Shown one piece after another: positions 58,171-64,000 of a stretch of DNA of 64,000 nt. Below the pieces are notes generated by a model. The model was not told the DNA's origin and did not search any database. It saw nothing but the letters and a program-made list of their open reading frames with translations. The number at the start of each line of letters is the position of its first letter. Position 1 is the first letter of the stretch. The position numbers and the translations under genes were made by a program. The stretch is from 66-474 sp035695065 (GTDB lineage Bacteria > Pseudomonadota > Gammaproteobacteria > Xanthomonadales > Rhodanobacteraceae): assembly GCA_035695065.1 (NCBI GenBank), contig DASSEW010000006.1, positions 24,770 to 88,769 of the forward strand, given 5' to 3'.

Positions 58171-59778
58171 CTACATCCGGAATACGCCGTACCTGGTCGG
58201 TTCGACCGGCGCGTTGAGTGACGCGGAGATCGCGAGGCCCAGCACGCGGCGGGTGTCGGCGGGGTCGATCACGCCATCGTCCCACAGCCGGGCGGTGGCG
58301 TACCACGGATGGCCCTGGTGTTCGTATTGCTCGCGGATCGGCGCCTTGAACGATTCCTCCTCGTCCTTCGACCAGGACTTGCCGGCGGCCTCGATGCCGT
58401 CGCGCTTGACCGTCGCGAGCACGCTCGCGGCCTGTTCGCCGCCCATCACGCTGATGCGCGCGTTGGGCCACATCCACAGGAAGCGCGCGCCATAGGCGCG
58501 GCCGCACATCGCGTAGTTGCCGGCGCCGAAACTGCCGCCGATGATCACGGTGAACTTCGGCACCGAAGCGCACGCGACCGCGGTCACCATCTTGGCGCCG
58601 TCCTTGGCGATGCCGGCCTGCTCGTACTTCTTGCCGACCATGAAGCCGGTGATGTTCTGCAGGAACACCAGCGGGATCCCGCGCTGGTTGCACAGCTCGA
58701 TGAAATGCGTGCCCTTGAGCGCGCTCTCGGAAAACAGGATGCCGTTGTTGGCGATGATGCCGACCGGATAACCATGGATGTGCGCGAAGCCGGTCACCAG
58801 CGTCTTGCCGTAACGTGCCTTGAACTCGTGGAACTCCGAGCCGTCCACGATGCGCGCGATCACTTCGCGGATGTCGAAGGGTCGGCGGGTGTCCTCGGGA
58901 ATCACGCCGTAAAGTTCGGCCGGCGAATACTTCGGCTCGCGCGAATCGCGCAGCTCCAGTGAGATCGCTTTCTTGCGATTGAGGTTGGCGACGACGTCGC
59001 GCGCAATGCTCAACGCGTGCGCGTCGTTCTCGGCGAAATGGTCGGCCACGCCCGAGATGGACGTATGGACATCCGCGCCGCCCAGGGTTTCGGCATCCAC
59101 CACTTCGCCGGTCGCGGCCTTCACCAGCGGCGGGCCGCCGAGGAAGATCGTGCCCTGTTGCTTGACGATGATCGTCTCGTCGCTCATCGCTGGGACGTAG
59201 GCGCCGCCGGCGGTGCACGAGCCCATCACCACCGCGATCTGCGCGATGCCGAGTGAAGACATCCGCGCCTGGTTGTAGAAGATGCGGCCGAAGTGTTCCT
59301 TGTCCGGGAACACCTCGTCCTGCAGCGGCAGGAACGCGCCGCCGGAATCCACCAGGTACACGCAAGGCAGATGGCTCTCCAGCGCCACTTCCTGCGCGCG
59401 CAGGTGCTTCTTCACCGTCATCGGAAAATACGTGCCGCCTTTCACCGTGGCGTCGTTGGCGACCACCACGATTTCCTGTCCGTGCACGCGGCCGATGCCG
59501 GTGAGCAGGCCGGCGGCGGGCGCGGCATCGTCATACATGCCATGCGCGGCCAGCGGCGAAAGTTCGAGGAATGGCGAACCAGGATCGAGCAGGGCGCGGA
59601 CCCGTTCGCGCGGCAGCAGCTTGCCACGGGACGTGTGTTTCTCGCGCGCCTTGTCGCCACCGCCGAGCGCGGTGCGTTCCAATTGCGACTTCAGATCAGC
59701 GACGAGCGCCTGCAGCCGTTCCGCGTTGCCACGGAATTCGGCGCTCCTGGTGTCAATACGGGATTCGATGACGGGCAT
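58171..59778 (-). CDS. liuB: Methylcrotonyl-CoA carboxylase carboxyltransferase subunit
   Basis: 535 residues. Carboxyltransferase with GKLLPRERVRALLDPGSPFL, VYLVDSGGAFLPLQDEVFPD (typical of MCC beta), GSCTAGGAYVPAMSDE and GGSFGAGNYAMCGRAY. It pairs with the biotin subunit LiuD. The rest of the liu genes lie on both sides on the same strand. Confidence 0.95.
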   Translation of the reverse strand: MPVIESRIDTRSAEFRGNAERLQALVADLKSQLERTALGGGDKAREKHTSRGKLLPRERVRALLDPGSPFLELSPLAAHGMYDDAAPAAGLLTGIGRVHGQEIVVVANDATVKGGTYFPMTVKKHLRAQEVALESHLPCVYLVDSGGAFLPLQDEVFPDKEHFGRIFYNQARMSSLGIAQIAVVMGSCTAGGAYVPAMSDETIIVKQQGTIFLGGPPLVKAATGEVVDAETLGGADVHTSISGVADHFAENDAHALSIARDVVANLNRKKAISLELRDSREPKYSPAELYGVIPEDTRRPFDIREVIARIVDGSEFHEFKARYGKTLVTGFAHIHGYPVGIIANNGILFSESALKGTHFIELCNQRGIPLVFLQNITGFMVGKKYEQAGIAKDGAKMVTAVACASVPKFTVIIGGSFGAGNYAMCGRAYGARFLWMWPNARISVMGGEQAASVLATVKRDGIEAAGKSWSKDEEESFKAPIREQYEHQGHPWYATARLWDDGVIDPADTRRVLGLAISASLNAPVEPTRYGVFRM

Positions 59779-59843
59779 GCCTCAGATCCATCGCGGGCGA
59801 AGCTGCATGCAAACACAGGCGAGCGGCTTCCCGCCAGTCAAAA

Positions 59844-59872
59844 AAAACCGGCCGCATTGTGCGGCCGGTTTT
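59844..59872 (-). terminator. Terminator after the Ala/Gln-rich lipoprotein gene
   Basis: AAAACCGGCCGCA pairs perfectly with TGCGGCCGGTTTT across TTG; on the minus strand seven T's run through and past the stem. A strong intrinsic terminator. Confidence 0.88.
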
Positions 59873-59893
59873 CAATGCACATGGAGCGGTGGA

Positions 59894-60286
59894 TCAATGG
59901 CCGCTGCTGCTGCTCTTGGCGGCGTCCTTTGCGTTGTCGGCATTGTCCTTGGCCTGGTCGGCAGCCTTCGACGCATTGTCGGCTGCGTTGTCGGCCGCAT
60001 TGGCCGCCTGGTCGCCGGCCTGGCCATTCGACTGCATGGCCTTGGACGTATCCTGCTGGGCTTGCTGCGCAGCGGCCGCAGCCTGATCGGCCGACTGTTG
60101 CGCCATGGAAGCGGCCTGGTCGGCGGCCGGGCTCTGGCTCTGGTCGGCGGCCTGCTTGGCCTGCTGCGCGGATTGCTGCGCATCTGCCGCGGACTGCTGT
60201 GCGTCCTGCGCGTTGTCGGACGGATTGCTGCACGCAGCAAGCGCCAGCACCAACGCGGAAGCGAGAAGGGTTCGTGTGAACTTCAT
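59894..60286 (-). CDS. Ala/Gln/Asp-rich small lipoprotein
   Basis: 130 residues from ATG 60286, with AAGGAG in front. Signal peptide MKFTRTLLASALVLALAAC (lipobox LAAC). The mature part is almost only Ala, Gln, Asp, Asn, Ser and Lys in repeated blocks (AADAQQSAQQAKQAADQSQ and NAADNAADNASKAADQAKDN) and should be a long helix or coiled coil, in the manner of Lpp or Alr-rich envelope proteins. It has its own terminator and a paralogous leader with the next gene. Confidence 0.75.
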   Translation of the reverse strand: MKFTRTLLASALVLALAACSNPSDNAQDAQQSAADAQQSAQQAKQAADQSQSPAADQAASMAQQSADQAAAAAQQAQQDTSKAMQSNGQAGDQAANAADNAADNASKAADQAKDNADNAKDAAKSSSSGH

Positions 60287-60411
60287 GTAGCGCTCTCCTT
60301 GTTTGCCGTGGATGCCACAGGATGGCTCATCCATTTAAACCAAATGCCTGTGCATTTGCCATATATGCCGCCGCGCCGGACGGCAACCATACAGGTGGGA
60401 GTGCGAAAAAA

Positions 60412-60441
60412 ATCGCGCGCGATGTTTCCATCGCGCGCGAT
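60412..60441 (-). terminator. Terminator after the Ala/Pro/Thr-rich lipoprotein gene
   Basis: ATCGCGCGCGATG pairs with CATCGCGCGCGAT across TTTC; on the minus strand it is followed by TTTTTTT. Confidence 0.88.
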
Positions 60442-60470
60442 CGTGTACAGCGGTAAAACCTGGAGCTTGA

Positions 60471-60734
60471 TCAGCCGCCCGAAGAGGACTTGGCCGGGGC
60501 AGCGGCCGGAGCAGCCGTGGAGGCTGCCGGCGGAGTCATTGCGGTCGAGGCAGCCGGCGGCTTCATCGCCGTGGAAGCCGCTGGCGGCGTCATCGCCGGA
60601 GCAGTCGACGCAGTGGCCGGGGCGGCGGTGGTGGCCGATGCGGCGGCACCGTTTTGATTCTGATCATTGTTGCCATTGCACGCGCCGAGTCCGACAACCA
60701 GCGCCGACGCAAGAAGGATACGTGTCAATTTCAT
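60471..60734 (-). CDS. Ala/Pro/Thr-rich small lipoprotein
   Basis: 87 residues from ATG 60734. Signal peptide MKLTRILLASALVVGLGAC (lipobox LGAC) is close to that of the next gene, but the tail is entirely different: tandem PPAASTAM-like units (about four), ending in KSSSGG. It likely forms an unstructured spacer at the outer membrane. The leader shares a 13-bp sequence (60749-60761) with the other gene (60305-60317). Confidence 0.72.
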   Translation of the reverse strand: MKLTRILLASALVVGLGACNGNNDQNQNGAAASATTAAPATASTAPAMTPPAASTAMKPPAASTAMTPPAASTAAPAAAPAKSSSGG

Positions 60735-60852
60735 GTGTGAGTCTCCGAGCCGTGGATGCCAATGAATTTGGCCCCCACATTAAACCGCGAATGTGAAGAT
60801 TACGCCACTGGCAAATTATTCCGCCGCCCGCGCATTCAGGCGGCGATTATCT

Positions 60853-62031
60853 TCAGTCGCGTTCCAGCGCGATGGCCGTGGCCTCGCCGCCGCCGATGCA
60901 CAGCGCCGCCACGCCGCGTTTCACCCCCCGCGCCGCCATGGCATTCAACAGGCTGACCACCAGTCGCGCGCCGGTCGCGCCGATCGGATGACCAAGCGCG
61001 CAGGCGCCGCCGTTGACGTTGAGCTTCTCGTGCGGGATGCCCAGCTCGCGGATCGGCGCCATCGCCACCACCGCGAAGGCCTCGTTGATCTCGAACAGGT
61101 CCACGTCCTCCACCTTCCAGCCGGTCTTGTCCAGCAGCTTCCGGATCGCGTGCACCGGCGCGGTGGTGAAGCCCTCCGGCTCCTGCGAGTGCGTGGCGTG
61201 GCCAACGATGCGGCCCAGCGGCTGCAGGCCGCGGCGCTTCGCTTCGGCCTCACCGATCAGCACGGTCGCCGCGGCGCCGTCGGAAATCTTCGATGAACTC
61301 GCCGCGGTGACGCTGCCGCCTTCCTTCTTGAATGCGGGCTTCAACGTCGGGATCTTCGACAGGTCGCAGCGCGCGGGCTCTTCGTCCGTGTCAACGACCG
61401 TTTCGCCCTTGCGGCCTTTCACGGTGACCGGCGCGATCTCGTCCTTCAGCACGCCCGACTGCTGCGCGGCCAATGCGCGCTTCACCGACTCGCTGGAGAA
61501 CGCATCCTGCTCTTCGCGGGTGAACGAATATTTGTCCACGCACTGCTCGGCGAACACGCCCATCGCGCGGCCATCGTACGGGTTGGTCAGGCCATCCCAG
61601 GCCATGTGGTCCACCAGCGGCGCGTCGCCGTAGCGGATGCCGGTGCGCGCGGCGGCCATGTGCGGCGCGTTGGTCATGGATTCCATGCCGCCGGCGACGA
61701 CGATCGTCGCGGAGCCGGCCTTGATCAGGTCGTGGCCCAGCATGATCGCCTTCATGCCCGAACCGCAGACCTTGTTGATCGTGGTGCAGCCGGTGGAGAC
61801 CGGCAGGCCTGCGCCGAGCGAGGCCTGACGCGCGGGCGCCTGGCCGAGATTCGCCGGCAACACGCAGCCCATGAAAACTTCCGACACGTCCGCCGGCGCG
61901 ATTCCGGATTGCTGCAATGCGGCGCGAATGGCGGTGGCGCCCAGCGTGGTCGTGGGCACGCCCGTGAACTGGCCGAGGAAGGAACCGATCGCGGTGCGCT
62001 TGGCGCCCACGATCACGACGGAATCGGACAT
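60853..62031 (-). CDS. Acetyl-CoA C-acetyltransferase (thiolase)
   Basis: 392 residues. Thiolase marks: INKVCGSGMKAIMLG with the acylated cysteine, NVNGGACALGHPIGATGAR and CIGGGEATAIALE with the second cysteine. It would cleave acetoacetyl-CoA or join acetyl-CoA. Its place beside liuA and liuB suggests use of the acetoacetate-derived product. Confidence 0.95.
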   Translation of the reverse strand: MSDSVVIVGAKRTAIGSFLGQFTGVPTTTLGATAIRAALQQSGIAPADVSEVFMGCVLPANLGQAPARQASLGAGLPVSTGCTTINKVCGSGMKAIMLGHDLIKAGSATIVVAGGMESMTNAPHMAAARTGIRYGDAPLVDHMAWDGLTNPYDGRAMGVFAEQCVDKYSFTREEQDAFSSESVKRALAAQQSGVLKDEIAPVTVKGRKGETVVDTDEEPARCDLSKIPTLKPAFKKEGGSVTAASSSKISDGAAATVLIGEAEAKRRGLQPLGRIVGHATHSQEPEGFTTAPVHAIRKLLDKTGWKVEDVDLFEINEAFAVVAMAPIRELGIPHEKLNVNGGACALGHPIGATGARLVVSLLNAMAARGVKRGVAALCIGGGEATAIALERD

Positions 62032-62239
62032 TTGGAACTCCGGCTTGCGGGAATCACCCGATTATGCGCCGGATGCTGCGCTGCGGCAAACGCCGGGCGG
62101 ATGTCCCGTCCGAGTATTCGGAACGCGCTGTTGTTCAAGAGTGCGGCCGTGGATGGCCGCTCGTGGTCTTGATTGATCCGAAAAACACGGCGCTCGCATT
62201 GACGATCGTCGAGCGGCAATCTAAGGATGATCGCTACAG

Positions 62240-63397
62240 CTAACCGTTGCCGTGGAACAGCTCGCGTCCGATCAGCATTTGCCGGATCTCGTTGGTGCCG
62301 GCGCCGATCTCGTAGAGCTTGGCGTCGCGCAGGATGCGGCCGGTGGGGAATTCGTTGATGTAGCCGTTGCCACCCAGCGCCTGGATCGCTTCCAGCGCGA
62401 CCTTCACCGCGCTGGTGGACGCGTTCAACAGGCACGAGGCGGGATCGATGCGCGACTTGATGCCCTGGTCGAACTGGCCCGCCACGGTGTAGGCAAACGC
62501 GCGCGAGGATTGCAGCGCGGTGTACATGTCGGCGACCTTTGCCTGCATGATTTCGAAGGTGCCGATCGGCGCGTTGAACTGCTTGCGCTCGCGCACGTAG
62601 GGCAGGGTGACGTCCAGCGCCGCCTGCATCAGGCCGATCGGTCCGCCCGAGAGCACCAGCCGCTCGGTGTCCAGCCCGCTCATCAGTACGCGCACGCCCT
62701 CGTCAATCTCGCCGATGCGGTTCTCGTCGGGAATCTCGCAGTTGTCGAACACCAGTTCGCAGGTGTTCGAGCCGCGCATGCCGAGCTTGTCCAGCTTCTG
62801 CGCGGTCGAGAAACCCTTCATACCTTTCTCGACGACGAAGGCGGTCATGCAGCGGCTGCCGGCCGGACGCGGCGCGGTGCGCATGTACACCAGCAGCACG
62901 TCCGCGTCCGGGCCGTTGGTAATCCACATCTTCGAGCCGTTGGCGATCCAGCGGTCGCCTTGTCGCGAGGCGCGGCAGGCCATCGAGCCGACCACGTCCG
63001 AGCCTGCGCCCGGCTCGCTCATCGCCAGGGCGCCGACGAATTCGCCCGAGCACAGCTTCGGAATGTATTTCTTCTTCTGCGCGTCGTTGCCGTTATGGAA
63101 GATGTTGTTGACGCAGAGATTCGAGTGTGCGCCATAGGACAGCCCGACCGAGCCCGACGCGCGCGAGATCTCTTCCATCGCGACCACGTGGGCGAGATAG
63201 CCCAGACCTGATCCGCCGAAGTCCGGCGATACGGTGATGCCGAGCAGACCGAGATCGCCGAGCTTGCGCCAGAGATCGGAAGGGAACGCGTTTTCGCGAT
63301 CGATCAGGTCCGCGCGCGGCGCGATTTCCTTCTCCGCGAAGGCGTGCACGCTTTCGCGGAGGAGGTCGAGTTCTTCGCCGAGCTTGAATGCGCGCAT
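62240..63397 (-). CDS. liuA: Isovaleryl-CoA dehydrogenase
   Basis: 385 residues, close to the family length. Acyl-CoA dehydrogenase signatures: ALAMSEPGAGSDVVGSM, QALGGNGYINEFPTGRILRD, and LYEIGAGTNEIRQMLIGREL at the C terminus. The neighbourhood (liuB, liuC, liuD, mvaB) assigns it to isovaleryl-CoA. The gap to the thiolase gene (62032-62239) shows small hairpins (for example at 62140-62163) and nothing coding. Confidence 0.92.
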   Translation of the reverse strand: MRAFKLGEELDLLRESVHAFAEKEIAPRADLIDRENAFPSDLWRKLGDLGLLGITVSPDFGGSGLGYLAHVVAMEEISRASGSVGLSYGAHSNLCVNNIFHNGNDAQKKKYIPKLCSGEFVGALAMSEPGAGSDVVGSMACRASRQGDRWIANGSKMWITNGPDADVLLVYMRTAPRPAGSRCMTAFVVEKGMKGFSTAQKLDKLGMRGSNTCELVFDNCEIPDENRIGEIDEGVRVLMSGLDTERLVLSGGPIGLMQAALDVTLPYVRERKQFNAPIGTFEIMQAKVADMYTALQSSRAFAYTVAGQFDQGIKSRIDPASCLLNASTSAVKVALEAIQALGGNGYINEFPTGRILRDAKLYEIGAGTNEIRQMLIGRELFHGNG

Positions 63398-63413
63398 CCG
63401 AAATCCTCGTCGG

Positions 63414-63531
63414 CGTCATTCCGGGGCCGTTCGCGGATCCCCGCGAACGGAACCCGGAATCTGCTCTGATCCGATGAAAGCAGATTCCGGGTTCTGCCGC
63501 GGACTTCGTCCACGGCAGCCCCGGAATGACG
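63414..63531. repeat. Three-armed palindromic element
   Basis: A perfect 14-bp inverted repeat (63414-63427 with 63518-63531, CGTCATTCCGGGGC) encloses three hairpins side by side: CCGTTCGCGG/CCGCGAACGG (63427-63450), a 15-bp perfect stem (63451-63465 with 63479-63493) and CTGCCGCGGA/TCCACGGCAG (63494-63518, one mismatch). The whole folds as a cloverleaf. It lies in the gap before liuA. Confidence 0.9.
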
Positions 63532-63550
63532 ATGTCAGTTTTACCCTGTT

Positions 63551-63633
63551 CGAGTCCCGAGTCCCGAGTCCCGAGTCCCGAGTCCCGAGTCCCGAGTCCC
63601 GAGTCCCGAGTCCCGAGTCCCGAGTCCCGAGTC
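63551..63633. repeat. 7-bp tandem repeat (CGAGTCC, about 12 copies)
   Basis: Eleven full perfect units and a partial one, ending 1 bp before the stop codon of the dehydrogenase gene. Likely variable in copy number. The same unit is found at the start of pabB (25745-25772). Confidence 0.92.
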
Positions 63634-64000
63634 TTATTGCCCGCGCATCCTTCCCAGGAAGCGCGCGCCGTCGCTGCCCATCGTCGGCAGCTTGATCTTG
63701 CCGATCGCGTTGATGCGCTCCTCGGCCATGCGGTCGGCGGCCTTGTAGGTGCTGATGCCGTCGCGCTCGGCGATCTGGAAGATGCGGCCGACGTTGTAAT
63801 AGATCGTGCGCATCATGCGCATTGCGCGCTCGCGGTTGTAACCGTCGATCTCCAGCGACACGTTCATCACGCCGCCGGCGTTCACCGCGTAATCCGGCGC
63901 GTACAGCATGCCGCGGCGGGTGACCTCGTCGCCGATCTCGTCGGTGGCGAGCTGGTTGTTGGCGGCGCCGCAGATGATCTTGCACTTCAGGCGCGGCAGC
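63634..64000 (-). CDS. Glu/Leu/Phe/Val dehydrogenase, C-terminal part (cut by window end)
   Basis: About 121 residues are visible and the frame is open to the window edge. The segment KCKIICGAANNQLA and DYAVNAGGVMNVSLEIDGYN match leucine/phenylalanine/valine dehydrogenases (NAD domain), which deaminate branched-chain amino acids. Being upstream of liuA on the same strand, it probably feeds leucine into the liu pathway. The C terminus ends FLGRMRGQ at TAA 63634-63636. Confidence 0.9.
   Translation of the reverse strand, partial: LPRLKCKIICGAANNQLATDEIGDEVTRRGMLYAPDYAVNAGGVMNVSLEIDGYNRERAMRMMRTIYYNVGRIFQIAERDGISTYKAADRMAEERINAIGKIKLPTMGSDGARFLGRMRGQ

Overview
The window is a dense, high-GC stretch of a bacterial chromosome. 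Gene content and order point to a gammaproteobacterium of the Xanthomonadales (Lysobacterales), probably near Rhodanobacter, Dyella or Dokdonella. The signs are a Kdo kinase next to a family 9 glycosyltransferase and a DUF6165 gene, holB close to pilZ, a leucine/isovalerate (liu) cluster, an EfpL-type factor, and many GTAG-type palindromic repeats between genes. The species call is an inference from gene content, not a database match. Almost everything is housekeeping; no phage, transposase or CRISPR array was seen.

Layout. 1-2.7 kb: end of rnhA, dnaQ, a PP2C phosphatase, tRNA-Ser(CGA), DUF6165. 2.7-5.3 kb: LPS glycosyltransferase, kdkA, a metallo-beta-lactamase-fold hydrolase. 5.3-7.6 kb: moaA-C-D-E. 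7.7-11.3 kb: SRP RNA, tRNA-Ser(GGA), dnaX-ybaB-recR, a HIT protein. 11.4-17.2 kb (minus): Slp lipoprotein, TgpA-like transglutaminase/DUF58/MoxR, Maf and a coiled-coil membrane protein. 17.3-32.2 kb (plus): DUF177, rpmF and fabH-fabD-[five-gene ArsR insert]-fabG-acpP-fabF, then pabB-pabC-mltG-tmk-holB, a PIG-L deacetylase and pilZ. 32.2-36 kb: a 40-bp tandem repeat, tRNA-Pro(CGG), and hisS overlapping an enlarged histidine ammonia-lyase gene. 35.8-39.8 kb: methionine salvage genes mtnB-mtnD-mtnC interleaved with a PH-domain protein and a C13 (caspase-like) peptidase, and a divergent HiPIP. 40-46.6 kb (minus): two APC permeases, EfpL, an SDR, a lipoprotein pair and a GNAT. 46.7-64 kb: a PAS-GGDEF-EAL protein and the leucine catabolism genes (leucine-type dehydrogenase, liuA, thiolase, liuB, liuC, liuD, HMG-CoA lyase) on the minus strand. 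These are interrupted by two low-complexity lipoproteins, an HscC-type Hsp70 with a J-like partner, and a plus-strand Fur-box iron uptake operon.

Functionally, the fab genes supply acyl chains, and the liu genes take leucine-derived isovaleryl-CoA to acetyl-CoA and acetoacetate. The moa genes make molybdopterin, and the mtn genes recycle methylthioadenosine. dnaQ, dnaX, holB, recR and rnhA serve replication and repair.

The least ordinary signals are: an ArsR-controlled five-gene module inside the fab cluster with a near-perfect operator over its promoter; a three-armed palindromic element (63414-63531) beside a 7-bp tandem repeat whose unit also forms the 5' end of pabB; serine-tRNA fragments joined to hairpin-rich sequence near both tRNA-Ser genes; a C13 peptidase coupled to mtnC; and an HscC/J pair in which the J domain lacks HPD.
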